Source: Fibrobacter sp. UWEL
GTDB taxonomy: Bacteria; Fibrobacterota; Fibrobacteria; Fibrobacterales; Fibrobacteraceae
Direction of reading: 5' to 3'
DNA length: 64,000 bases
NCBI RefSeq assembly: GCF_900142535.1
Contig: NZ_FRBE01000004.1
Location: forward strand, 62,001-126,000
Shown here one piece after another: positions 42,644 to 52,230 of the stretch (the stretch's first letter is position 1; each line of letters opens with the position of its first letter). The notes under the pieces are model-generated. The model had not been told where the DNA came from. It did no database searches and saw only the letters and a program-made list of their open reading frames with translations. The translations under genes were made by a program, and so were the position numbers.

Positions 42644-44767
42644 TTACTTCACTGCAATCTTCTTGCTGACTTCGCCAACCTTCACCATGTACACGCCGCT
42701 CTTCAATCCGGCCAGGTTCATGGTGGCGCGACCTGCTACAACAGGCTGGCTCATGACCATGCGACCGCTCAAGTCTATCAGCGTTGCAGTTCCGTTTTTA
42801 TCCTTGTTCAAGACGCTTATGTTTAAGGTGCGACCGCTTAGAGACAACTTGAATTGTTGTGCAATTTGCCTGTTGATGGATGTGGGCATTCGTTTGTTGA
42901 AGGCTTCGGTTACTTCATCGTAACGTGCGGTTAATGCCATCAGGTACCAGGTGGAGTGGGGGAGCCATTGCTCGATCCAGCGCCAGTTATTCCAAGGTTC
43001 TTCGGATTTGCCGATGGCGGCTACGTCGTCCCAGACAATTCCGCTTCCATCTTCCTTGAGGCCGCTAATGCCGTTGGCGATGCCGCCTTCCAAGGTGGCG
43101 TCATAGTCTGAAGAACCGTTGTACTTGTCGGGGTTCTTAAGGCCTTTTCCGTACATCATGCAAACGCCATAAGGATTTTTACCCAGAATCCAGTCTAGCT
43201 GATCGGTGGCGTACTTGTTGATAGCCTCGCTGTCCGCTCCGTTTCTGCCTAAAATCTTTGCTGCGTAGATTACAGCGGCGGAAAGACTTGCGATTCGGGC
43301 GTCTTCGCCCTGCCACCAGTACTTACTTTCGTTGTCGTGAGGGATAAAGAAGGTGTTCTTGATGGCGCCTTGGGTCTTTGCAGCCTGGCGGGCGTAGCCG
43401 AAGGGATTATCCACTTCGGTGGTTATGGAAACGAGCCAGTTCAAGTGTGCACTTATTGCGTCTCCAACCTGGTAAAGGAGCTCGTTCATGGGATCGCAGT
43501 CGCAGTCGGGACGAACCCAAACAGGTATTTTGTCGATAAATTCGTCCGAGGATATGTCTTGCTTGCTTTCGATTTCCGCAAAACGGCTTAAAGCAACAAG
43601 CGGGAGACCTGCGTCACTGGCATGCCAGAAGGGGCGAGTTTCGTCATCGTCGCTCCAGAAATAGCCCTTTTCGCTCATACGTTTGCTTAGGTGTCGTGCG
43701 CGCTTGCGGGCTTCAGTCAAGTAGGCCTTGTCTTCTGTGGCGGCGTACAGTTCCGTTGCGGCAAGCAATGCGGTGTAATCGTCGATGATGTTTTCCTTGC
43801 CGTCATCACAGTATTCGCAAGAGCCGTCCATGGACTGTTTGCCTTGCAGATGTTCAAAGCCCTTGATTGCGGCAGCCAAGTATTGTTCGCTGGTGTAGTC
43901 GCCGTTCTTCTTCAAGGTCGATGCGCGGGCGAGAGCTGCAATGGCCATGCCACCGCCTTCACGGAAAGCGGTCTTGTAGTCTGCACTCTTTACGCCGTCG
44001 CTTCCGCTAAAGGCGCAGAGGAAACGATCGCCTTGTCCCCAGTTGTCGAAGACGGTCATGTAGAAGAACCCATCTTCGTCCTGCATGCGAACCAGGAAGT
44101 CTGCGCCGTAAATAGCTTCGTCAATTGCGGTAACCGTTGAGGGGTTGGCTGCCAAGGTCTTCGGCATTTTTTCTGCAGCAAAGGCCAGGGCCCACACAGT
44201 TAAAGGAATCTGCTGTGGGTTCAGGTAGTTGGCGTAGGAAAGGTGACTCAGGTATTTGCTCACGTCGCCGCTGGCGTCATACCATCCGCCGTGTACGTCT
44301 CGTGTTACGCCGCTGCTACCGTAAACGGAAACCTTCTGGTCCCAGCCCACGATGGGATCCTTGTCGGCGCGGTCCTTGTAGAAATAATCCATCACGGACT
44401 TCAGGGTGTTGGCGGCCAAGGCGTTTTCGGCGATGACAATCTTCTCCAGAGAGGAACCGTCGGAAAGCTTGATGGTGTATGTTCCGGGGGTGGTCACTCC
44501 GGAAAAGTCTGCGGTGTAAAATACATCGCTTCCGCTGATCCAGTTGTCGGGATTTGTTCCCTTGCTCAATTTGCCGGAGTAGACTGCAGATCCGTCTAAT
44601 TCTACGGTGAAGTCTGCTCCGTCGAGCCCCGCTGCAGCTTTGACCACTACGGATTTTGGCTGGGAAGCGTCGTAACCCACCTGGTTATGGTAAAATGTGG
44701 CAGCGTTGGCAGAGCCGATGGTTGCTAGTGCTGCAAAAGTGCTAAGTGTAAAAATCTTTGTCCTCAT
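42644..44767 (-). CDS. GH9 endoglucanase with N-terminal Ig-like domain and sorting tail
   Basis: The start is ATG 44767 (707 residues, AGGA before it). The signal ends near GSANA. A CelD_N-type Ig domain (about 22-105: FYHNQVGYDASQPKSVVVKA) precedes the GH9 (alpha/alpha)6 barrel. That carries RDVHGGWYDASGDVSKYLSH (catalytic Asp region, one residue longer than the usual YDAGD), GKNPYGVCMMYGKG and a C-terminal WRWIEQWLPHS with a candidate general-acid Glu. The tail is ATLIDLSGRMVMSQPVV ... SGVYMVKVGE ... KIAVK. It cuts internal beta-1,4-glucan bonds of cellulose. Confidence 0.9.
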   Translation of the reverse strand: MRTKIFTLSTFAALATIGSANAATFYHNQVGYDASQPKSVVVKAAAGLDGADFTVELDGSAVYSGKLSKGTNPDNWISGSDVFYTADFSGVTTPGTYTIKLSDGSSLEKIVIAENALAANTLKSVMDYFYKDRADKDPIVGWDQKVSVYGSSGVTRDVHGGWYDASGDVSKYLSHLSYANYLNPQQIPLTVWALAFAAEKMPKTLAANPSTVTAIDEAIYGADFLVRMQDEDGFFYMTVFDNWGQGDRFLCAFSGSDGVKSADYKTAFREGGGMAIAALARASTLKKNGDYTSEQYLAAAIKGFEHLQGKQSMDGSCEYCDDGKENIIDDYTALLAATELYAATEDKAYLTEARKRARHLSKRMSEKGYFWSDDDETRPFWHASDAGLPLVALSRFAEIESKQDISSDEFIDKIPVWVRPDCDCDPMNELLYQVGDAISAHLNWLVSITTEVDNPFGYARQAAKTQGAIKNTFFIPHDNESKYWWQGEDARIASLSAAVIYAAKILGRNGADSEAINKYATDQLDWILGKNPYGVCMMYGKGLKNPDKYNGSSDYDATLEGGIANGISGLKEDGSGIVWDDVAAIGKSEEPWNNWRWIEQWLPHSTWYLMALTARYDEVTEAFNKRMPTSINRQIAQQFKLSLSGRTLNISVLNKDKNGTATLIDLSGRMVMSQPVVAGRATMNLAGLKSGVYMVKVGEVSKKIAVK

Positions 44768-44782
44768 GGTCCTAAATTTAAT

Positions 44783-44830
44783 TTTATAGGATAAGCGTGG
44801 GTTGGCTTGCAATTTATTTGTTGTATACAA
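44783..44830 (-). promoter_or_regulatory. Promoter of the GH9 gene with upstream palindrome
   Basis: On the minus strand TTGCAA (44807-44812), an 18-bp spacer and TATAAA (44783-44788). Eight bases further upstream is the perfect 10-bp palindrome TTGTATACAA (44821-44830), a candidate operator. Confidence 0.6.
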
Positions 44831-45056
44831 CAGGAACAGGAATTTTAATTACATACGCAAAATTTGCGTTAAATAAAAGGTGGTTCCGGCGATGCGTTCC
44901 GCCTGTATGAAAGAAAAACGTCCAAAAGGGAGTGCTTATCGCAAAATTTTGGATTATTAATTCCTTAAATATCAAGGAAAAACAAGTAAAAATGTATTAT
45001 CTACGCATAAAATGCGTTTATTGTGTGAATATTTTTATTCGTCACAGGCTTTCCCC
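44831..45056. other. Intergenic region with two related 15-bp palindromes
   Basis: ACGCAAAATTTGCGT (44855-44869) and ACGCATAAAATGCGT (45003-45017) share the consensus ACGCAWAAAWTGCGT. They may be operator sites for the flanking divergent genes (GH9 and the aldolase). No ORF is supported. Confidence 0.5.
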
Positions 45057-45087
45057 TTGTGCGTACCTTTTTTTTAATCTACCTTTG
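45057..45087 (+). promoter_or_regulatory. Promoter of the aldolase-like gene
   Basis: TTGTGC (45057-45062), a 17-bp spacer, TACCTTTG (45080-45087). Confidence 0.6.
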
Positions 45088-45142
45088 CCCTCATAGAAAA
45101 AAGATGCGTTCGCAAGACCTTAGAAGAATGCCTTGCCCGCAT

Positions 45143-45177
45143 CCCTAAACCCTAACCCCTAGCCCCTAGGCCCTAGT
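45143..45177 (+). repeat. Heptanucleotide array CCCTARN x5 abutting a start codon
   Basis: CCCTAAA, CCCTAAC, CCCTAGC, CCCTAGG, CCCTAGT with no interruption, then one T and the ATG at 45179. The array takes the place where a Shine-Dalgarno would be, and none is visible. Confidence 0.9.
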
Positions 45178-45178
45178 T

Positions 45179-46120
45179 ATGTACTACGAAAGCATTAAGG
45201 TTCTCGACTGCACCATCCGCGATGGCGGTCTCGTCAACAAGCACGATTTCTCTCTGGAATTCGTCCGTCGTCTTTACACCCTCCTGTCTGCCGCTGGCGT
45301 TGACTACATGGAAATGGGTTACAAGAACTCTCCGGAACTGTTCGACCCCAAGGAATACGGCCCGTGGAAGTTCTGCGATGACGATCTCCTGTGGAAGGTG
45401 AAGGACGGTATCGATTCCAAGATGAAGATGGCTGTGATGGCTGACGTGGGTCGTGTGAACATGGACGCTGTGAAGCCCGCTTCTGAAAGCCCGTACCAGA
45501 TGTTCCGCGTCGCTTCTTACGTGAAGAACATCGATAAGGGTATCGAAATGGTGAACGCTTTCAACCAGATGGGTTACGAAACCACCCTGAACATCATGGC
45601 TGTTAGCCGTGACCGCGGTCCGGAACTGGACGAAGCTCTCCATCAGGTCAACGAAGAATGCAAGGCCGACGTCTTGTACCTGGTTGACTCCTTCGGCGCC
45701 TTCTACCAGGAAGACATCGATAAGGAAATGGCTCGCTACCGCGGCATCGTAAAGAACAAGCGCTTCGGTTTCCACGGCCACAACAACCAGCAGCTGGCTT
45801 TCTCCAACACCATCCAGGCTATCATCAACCACGTTGATTTCCTTGACGGTTCCGTGTCCGGCATGGGCCGTGGCGCAGGCAACTGCACCACCGAACTCCT
45901 CCTGGGCTTCCTGAAGAACCCCAAGTACGATCTGCGCCCGGTTCTGGACGCTTACCAGGAACTGTTCTTGCCTCTCCAGGCCAAGTACGAATGGGGCTAC
46001 ATCATTCCTCAGATGATCACCGGTATGCTGAACCGTCACCCGCAGGACGCTATCGCCGTCCGTAAGACCGAAGAAAAGGACGAATACCGCAAGTTCTATA
46101 ATCATATGATGAACGACTAA
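45179..46120 (+). CDS. HMGL-like aldolase-domain protein
   Basis: A 313-residue TIM-barrel protein of the DRE-TIM/HMGL-like family. It has the metal/catalytic signature DCTIRDGGLVNKHDFS, YMEMGYKNS, VLYLVDSFGAFY and the two metal-binding histidines in FGFHGHNNQQLA, then GSVSGMGRGAGNCTTELLLG. Relatives are 4-hydroxy-2-oxovalerate aldolase and homocitrate-type synthases; the substrate here cannot be assigned. Codon use is very biased (AAC, AAG, CTG, TAC), suggesting high expression, despite the lack of a ribosome binding site. It is monocistronic with a clear promoter. Confidence 0.85.
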   Translation: MYYESIKVLDCTIRDGGLVNKHDFSLEFVRRLYTLLSAAGVDYMEMGYKNSPELFDPKEYGPWKFCDDDLLWKVKDGIDSKMKMAVMADVGRVNMDAVKPASESPYQMFRVASYVKNIDKGIEMVNAFNQMGYETTLNIMAVSRDRGPELDEALHQVNEECKADVLYLVDSFGAFYQEDIDKEMARYRGIVKNKRFGFHGHNNQQLAFSNTIQAIINHVDFLDGSVSGMGRGAGNCTTELLLGFLKNPKYDLRPVLDAYQELFLPLQAKYEWGYIIPQMITGMLNRHPQDAIAVRKTEEKDEYRKFYNHMMND

Positions 46121-46290
46121 CAAGGTTTGCAAGAGGACAAGCTTGCTTGTCCTCTTTGGCAAACCGTTAGTCAAGCGCTCGTGATTGAAAATCGCGAGCG
46201 CCACGATTAGGAGGCGAGTGGCGCACCACGACTAGCAATCCCGAGTGTAGCGGCCAACCCGATATCGCCCGAGACTTCCTAACGAAAAAT
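46121..46290. repeat. Two strong hairpins downstream of the aldolase gene
   Basis: Hairpin 1 covers 46124-46165 (GGTTTGCAAGAGGACAAG against CTTGTCCTCTTTGGCAAACC). Hairpin 2 covers 46175-46201 (GCGCTCGTGATT, loop GAA, AATCGCGAGCGC, one G-T pair). Neither has a T tract. They could protect the 3' end of the mRNA or belong to a dispersed repeat family. Confidence 0.65.
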
Positions 46291-46325
46291 CCCGAGTCCA
46301 GCCTTATGCTGACTCGGGTTTTTTG
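46291..46325 (+). terminator. Intrinsic terminator
   Basis: CCCGAGTC-C-AGC, loop CTTAT, GCTGACTCGGG with one bulged base, then TTTTTTGC. Confidence 0.85.
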
Positions 46326-46375
46326 CATAAATCCCAAAATCGTAGTACGAAACCCCCGTTTTATCGTTTTTTGCA

Positions 46376-46580
46376 CTACTTTTTTGTCTCTCAAATCAAT
46401 TTGACTAGTGCAAATATCAAACAAATCGCAGATTCATCCTAGTGTAAACGGTGATCTTGGCCGATGTCTTTAAAAATCCTAGTGCAAAAAACGGATTTCC
46501 TGCAAATTCGTACTAGTGTTGCGCATAGGCACTGGCTTGACACTAGTGCAAGTTTACCCCATCAGCCAAATTCGCACTAG
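46376..46580. repeat. Quasi-periodic CTAGTG motif array
   Basis: CTAG cores at 46405, 46439, 46479, 46513, 46543 and 46577, plus a degenerate CTAC at 46376. The usual context is ACTAGTGCAAA or CCTAGTGYAAA. Spacings are 29, 34, 40, 34, 30 and 34 bp. The intervening DNA is not repeated. No ORF or RNA fold is obvious. Confidence 0.6.
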
Positions 46581-46690
46581 ACATTTGCCATTTTGCCCCC
46601 GCAAATCCTATCCTTCAAACCTCGTCCTTCAAAAAAAGGCCACCGCCGTAGCGATGGTCTTCGTCTCTCTCTCAATTGGTCGCGAGCGGC

Positions 46691-46855
46691 GCTCGCCTTA
46701 TTTCTTTTGGCCCTCTACGAGGGCTAAAGAGATGGCTCGGCAATGCGAATATAAATATTCGCGCTGCGCTCGCCTTATTTTGGCCCTCTACGAGGGCTAA
46801 AGGGTCGGCTCGGCAATGCGAATATAAATATTCGCGCTGCGCTCGCCTTATTTCT
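46691..46855. repeat. Tandem repeat of about 75 bp containing an AT palindrome
   Basis: GCTCGCCTTATTT occurs at 46691, 46768 and 46841. Each full unit holds the hairpin GCCCTCTACGAGGGC and the 18-bp perfect palindrome GCGAATAT-AA-ATATTCGC. The last copy runs into the 3' end of the adaptor gene (stop at 46848). Confidence 0.75.
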
Positions 46856-48227
46856 TTTTTTTGTTTTTTCCCGGAGGGCCGGGCATAAAGGGGCTGCTTG
46901 CCTTTTCCTTTTCGACCTTGGCTTCGGTTTCCACTTCCTGGCCAACTACCACGGTGTCGCCTACGCTTAGACCCTTAAGGATTTCAACGTTCACGCCGTC
47001 GTTAATGCCGACTTCGACTGGGCGGGGGGCGGCCTTTCCGTTGATGCTGATCCATACGTGGTTGCCCTTCAGCTGAGGAGGCTTGCGGTTCTTCTTGCCG
47101 CTCTTGCCTCCGCCAAATCCACCCTTGCCCGGAGGGCCACCTGCTCCCGGACCACCAGCCATTCCCGGTGGGGGAGGTGCGTCGCCACCGTCCATTCCCG
47201 GCGGCGGGGGCGGCATTTCGCCTTCCTTGAATCCCGGAGGAGGAGTGAATCCTTCTGGCATGGGCGGGCGAGGCATGTCCTTCGGGTCCATCATGGGGGT
47301 GCTTTCGTCGGGAGTAAACTTCAATGCCTTTACCGGAACAGAGATGGCGTCCACCACTTCCTTGGTAACGATAGTGCAGGTGGCTGTCATGCCGGGGAGC
47401 AACTTCTGGTCCGGATTGTCGGCGGTAATTACCACCGTATAAGTCACCACGTTAGAAGTTGTAGTGGGGTTCAGTCGAACTTCCTGGACCTTGCCGCTGA
47501 ACTTGTCGTTCTGGAAGGCGTCCACTGTAAATTCCACTCGCTGGCCGGCCTTTACCTGACCGATGTCGGCTTCGTCCACGTCGGCCATGACCTTCATCTG
47601 GCTTAAATCCTTTGCGATAATAAAGAGGGTCGGGGTGCTCATGGAGGCGGCCACAGTCTGGCCCACATCCACGGCGCGTTTCAGGACAACTCCGTTAATA
47701 GGGCTCTTGATGGTGGCGTAGCTCAAGTTCAAACGGGCCTGGGCCACTTCGTTCTTGCGCTGTTCCACGGTGAACTTGGCTGCGTTCATGCTGTATTCTG
47801 CAGATTCCAGATCCACGGCGCTGGCGCTATTGCTTTCGGCCAGCTTCTTGGTGCGATTGTAGGATGATTCCTTGTACTTGAAGTCGTTTTCGGCGGACTT
47901 GTAGGCGATTTCGGCCTGGGTCAAAGTGGCCTGCAGCTTGGACTTGTCCAGTTCCGCAATGACCTGGCCTTTCTTGACCTTGGAATTGAAGTCCACGTAA
48001 ATCTTGCTGATGTCGCCAGAAACCTGGGTGCCAACTTCCACCTGGTCCACAGGCTCCAGGGAACCGGTTGCGGAAATGGAGGTAGTAATGGTTGCCTTGG
48101 TAACGGCGGCGGTGGTTAGGGTGGCCACCTTTGCTTCTGTTCCCTTGTCAAGAACGAATGTCTTGACCCCGTAGCCAATACCAGCCAGAACGGCGAGAAC
48201 AATGATAAATTTCAGTAATTTCTTCAT
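46848..48227 (-). CDS. Efflux periplasmic adaptor (MacA/HlyD family) with Pro/Gly-rich insertion
   Basis: Start is ATG 48227 (459 residues); four extra codons reach a TTG upstream. An N-terminal membrane anchor (LLKFIIVLAVLAGIGYGVKT) is followed by a lipoyl half (VGTQVSGDISKIYVDFNSKV), a coiled-coil hairpin (about 105-180), the second lipoyl half (IKSPINGVVLKRAVDVGQTV) and beta-barrel strands. At about residues 300-385 there is an insertion of PPP, GG and charged residues before GNHVWISINGKAA. The tail is Lys-rich (GKNKKKK). It would link an inner-membrane MacB-type pump to TolC, but neither partner is next to it in the window. Confidence 0.87.
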   Translation of the reverse strand: MKKLLKFIIVLAVLAGIGYGVKTFVLDKGTEAKVATLTTAAVTKATITTSISATGSLEPVDQVEVGTQVSGDISKIYVDFNSKVKKGQVIAELDKSKLQATLTQAEIAYKSAENDFKYKESSYNRTKKLAESNSASAVDLESAEYSMNAAKFTVEQRKNEVAQARLNLSYATIKSPINGVVLKRAVDVGQTVAASMSTPTLFIIAKDLSQMKVMADVDEADIGQVKAGQRVEFTVDAFQNDKFSGKVQEVRLNPTTTSNVVTYTVVITADNPDQKLLPGMTATCTIVTKEVVDAISVPVKALKFTPDESTPMMDPKDMPRPPMPEGFTPPPGFKEGEMPPPPPGMDGGDAPPPPGMAGGPGAGGPPGKGGFGGGKSGKKNRKPPQLKGNHVWISINGKAAPRPVEVGINDGVNVEILKGLSVGDTVVVGQEVETEAKVEKEKASSPFMPGPPGKNKKKK

Positions 48228-48406
48228 ATTGTTTGGCAAAATTTAGAAAGTCTTGGTTTGTTTACGTCTAATTAGATGCCTTAGGGGGCTAATTCGTTGC
48301 AGTAGCTTTAGCAAACTTTGTTTGCCGAATCTAAAGGATGTTGCTCTGCCATTACTCGTTTGACTTAGCCAAGCCTTTGTTTGAATTTGTTTCTAGATTT
48401 TCTGCT

Positions 48407-49321
48407 ATGACTCGCATCGCAAAGCAAGATGATAGCGCCGAAGTGCGGCACGTAACCTGGGTTGGCCTGGGTTGGAACGTGGCTCTTTCCGTAGGGAAAT
48501 TCCTGGCGGGTTTCTTTGGCGGCTCTCAGGCCTTGATTGCCGATGCCATTCACAGTGCGTCCGACTTCCTTACGGATATTGCTGTGATTGCAGGTTCCAA
48601 GCTGTGGAACTGCCCTCCCGATGAAAATCACCCTTATGGTCATCGCCGTTTCGAGACCCTTATTTCTGTAGGAATTGGCGTTGCGGTTTGCGCTGTTGGC
48701 GTGGGGCTAGGTTATGATGCCATCCAGACTTTGCGATTGGGGGAGGATGGCGCCTCTCACCCGGAATGGATTGCCGCCGCCATGGCCGCCCTGTCCATTA
48801 TCATCAAGGAAGGTTTGTTCCGCTATACTCGCAAGGCGGGCAAGAATATCCGCAGTCAAGCTCTGGAAGCTAACGCCTGGCACCATCGTAGCGACGCCTA
48901 TAGTTCCATCCCCGTGTTGATTGCGGTGGGCATCGGCATTCTTTTCCCGGAGCTGTGGTTTGCGGACTCCGTTGGCGCTATCATTGTGGCTTGCTTCATT
49001 CTGCATTCCGGATATGAAATCGCCTGGCCTGGAATCCATCAGGTGGCCGATATTGGCGCTCCCGAAGAAATCGCGGCGAAGTTAAAAACTCTGGCTCTTG
49101 AAACTCCCGGGGTCATTAGCATTCATGGGTTCCGCACCCGCTTCGTAGGCAGTGACCTTCATGTAGACTTGCATATTGTGGTGCCTGCCGACATGACCCT
49201 CCTGGCAGCCCATGACCTTTCCGAAGAAGTGGAACGCCGCATCCTTGAAGCGGGCGAAAACGTGGTAGACGCCATGGTCCATGTGGACCCCTACGATCCC
49301 AAGAAAGCCGGTGAGGCGTAA
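48407..49321 (+). CDS. Cation diffusion facilitator (CDF) metal transporter
   Basis: The start at ATG 48407 gives 304 residues; the longer frame to 48338 adds an unlikely cytosolic extension. Six membrane helices with metal-site motifs in TM2 (ADAIHSASDFLTD) and TM5 (HHRSDAYSSIPV), the DENHPYGHRRFE loop, and a cytoplasmic C-terminal ferredoxin-like domain (HGFRTRFVGSDLHVDLHIVV). CDF proteins export Zn, Mn, Fe or Co in exchange for protons; the metal is not settled here. Single gene. Confidence 0.93.
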   Translation: MTRIAKQDDSAEVRHVTWVGLGWNVALSVGKFLAGFFGGSQALIADAIHSASDFLTDIAVIAGSKLWNCPPDENHPYGHRRFETLISVGIGVAVCAVGVGLGYDAIQTLRLGEDGASHPEWIAAAMAALSIIIKEGLFRYTRKAGKNIRSQALEANAWHHRSDAYSSIPVLIAVGIGILFPELWFADSVGAIIVACFILHSGYEIAWPGIHQVADIGAPEEIAAKLKTLALETPGVISIHGFRTRFVGSDLHVDLHIVVPADMTLLAAHDLSEEVERRILEAGENVVDAMVHVDPYDPKKAGEA

Positions 49322-49334
49322 TCACTCCACACCG

Positions 49335-49376
49335 CATAATTCATATCTCATAATTCGTACCTCATAACTCGAATTA
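49335..49376 (+). repeat. Heptanucleotide array upstream of the thiC leader
   Basis: Six 7-mers: CATAATT, CATATCT, CATAATT, CGTACCT, CATAACT, CGAATTA. It ends just before TATATTT (49378-49384), the likely -10 of thiC, so it overlies the -35 region. Confidence 0.75.
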
Positions 49377-49397
49377 CTATATTTATCCGCGAAATAA

Positions 49398-51193
<1,796 letters not shown>

Positions 51194-51197
51194 AGTT

Positions 51198-51223
51198 GTC
51201 ATCCCCGACTTGATTGGGGATCT
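51198..51223. repeat. GTCATCCCC palindrome after thiC
   Basis: GTCATCCCCGA...TTGGGGATCT, a small inverted repeat four bases after the thiC stop. It belongs to the same family as those at 52132, 54821, 58704 and 61168. Confidence 0.7.
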
Positions 51224-51265
51224 GGCAGTTTCTATTTGCGCATAAAGCGTTAATGATATATATTA

Positions 51266-51288
51266 CCTCGTAGGTTTAACCTGCGAGG
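51266..51288 (+). promoter_or_regulatory. Leader hairpin covering the ribosome site of the reductase gene
   Basis: CCTCGTAGGTT (51266-51276) pairs with AACCTGCGAGG (51278-51288), one T-G pair. GCGAGG in the right arm is the only Shine-Dalgarno for the ATG at 51293. The following TTTT also makes it a possible terminator. Confidence 0.5.
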
Positions 51289-51292
51289 TTTT

Positions 51293-52126
51293 ATGATTTT
51301 AGACGAAACTTTTAAGCTGGCAAATGGCGCACGTATTCCAAAGGTGGCTCTGGGTACATGGCAGACTCCCGATGATGTAGTTGCGGAGGCTGTTGTTGCG
51401 GCCATCGACGCAGGTTATAAACATATTGACACCGCTGCCGTCTACGGTAACGAACGTGGGGTAGGCGATGGCCTTTCCCGCGCCCTCCAGAAAACAGGGA
51501 TCCACCGCGAGAGTATTTTCGTTACCACCAAGATTCCCGCAGAAGTCAAGAGCTACAAGGGCGCAGAACAAAGCATCCAGGATAGTTTTGAACGTCTGGC
51601 CACACCTCACATCGACATGATGCTCATTCACTGGCCTAAACCGTGGGCCGAAATGAAGGATCCTAACGCTCCCAGCTATAATGCCGAAAATCTCGAGGTC
51701 TGGCGCGCTATGGAAGCCGCACATGATTGGGGCAAGATCCGCTGTCTGGGCGTTTCCAACTTCAGTATCGACGACATCAAGAACATTCAGGACAATTGCC
51801 GCGTCCAGCCGGTAGTGAACCAAATACGCGTCCACATCGGGCATGTTCCCTTTGAACTCATCGAATTTTGCCGCATCAACAATATACGTGTGGAGGCTTA
51901 TTCTCCCAATGCAACGGGCCGCCTTTCCCAAGTCCCCGCAGTTTGTGAAATGGCAAAAAAGTATGGTGTTTCCGTTCCCCAGCTGGCCAACCGCTTCTGC
52001 CTCCAGCTAAATCTGGTAACGCTGCCAAAATCCACTCACGCCGAACGCATCATCGAGAATGGCAACCTGGATTTTGAAATCACCGCCGAGGATATGGAAC
52101 AGCTCCTGCAAATGCCGGAGATCTAA
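51293..52126 (+). CDS. Aldo/keto reductase
   Basis: A 277-residue NADPH-dependent TIM-barrel reductase. The catalytic tetrad is visible: Asp in AGYKHIDTAAVYGNE, Tyr in VYGNE, Lys in VTTKIPAE and His in MLIHWPKP. Coenzyme residues include LPKSTHAERI. The closest named relatives are 2,5-diketo-D-gluconate reductases and similar short AKR3/AKR5-type enzymes; the physiological carbonyl substrate is unknown. Possible translational control by the leader hairpin. Confidence 0.9.
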   Translation: MILDETFKLANGARIPKVALGTWQTPDDVVAEAVVAAIDAGYKHIDTAAVYGNERGVGDGLSRALQKTGIHRESIFVTTKIPAEVKSYKGAEQSIQDSFERLATPHIDMMLIHWPKPWAEMKDPNAPSYNAENLEVWRAMEAAHDWGKIRCLGVSNFSIDDIKNIQDNCRVQPVVNQIRVHIGHVPFELIEFCRINNIRVEAYSPNATGRLSQVPAVCEMAKKYGVSVPQLANRFCLQLNLVTLPKSTHAERIIENGNLDFEITAEDMEQLLQMPEI

Positions 52127-52131
52127 TCCCT

Positions 52132-52203
52132 CGTCATTCCCGGCTTCCTCCTACGTCATTCCCGGCTTCCTCCTACGTCATTCCCGGCTTGACCGGGAAT
52201 CTC
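52132..52203. repeat. 22-bp exact tandem repeat ending in a palindrome
   Basis: CGTCATTCCCGGCTTCCTCC(TA) occurs at 52132 and 52154. A third partial copy at 52176 continues CTTGACCGGGAATCT, which pairs with its own ATTCCCGG. Confidence 0.85.
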
Positions 52204-52230
52204 GCATTATCTTTTTTCTATCTTCAAGAT

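Noticed and set aside
45143-45177. Telomere-like CCCTAA repeat as a chromosome end
   Set aside because: The units vary (CCCTAGC, CCCTAGG), there are only five, and ordinary genes continue on both sides.
46376-46580. CRISPR array
   Set aside because: Spacing of about 33 bp invites the idea, but the repeated part is only 8-11 bp, is not constant, and no cas gene is near.
46516-46800. Small protein gene in the repeat-filled gap
   Set aside because: The frame runs through tandem repeats, lacks a ribosome site and has unusual composition.
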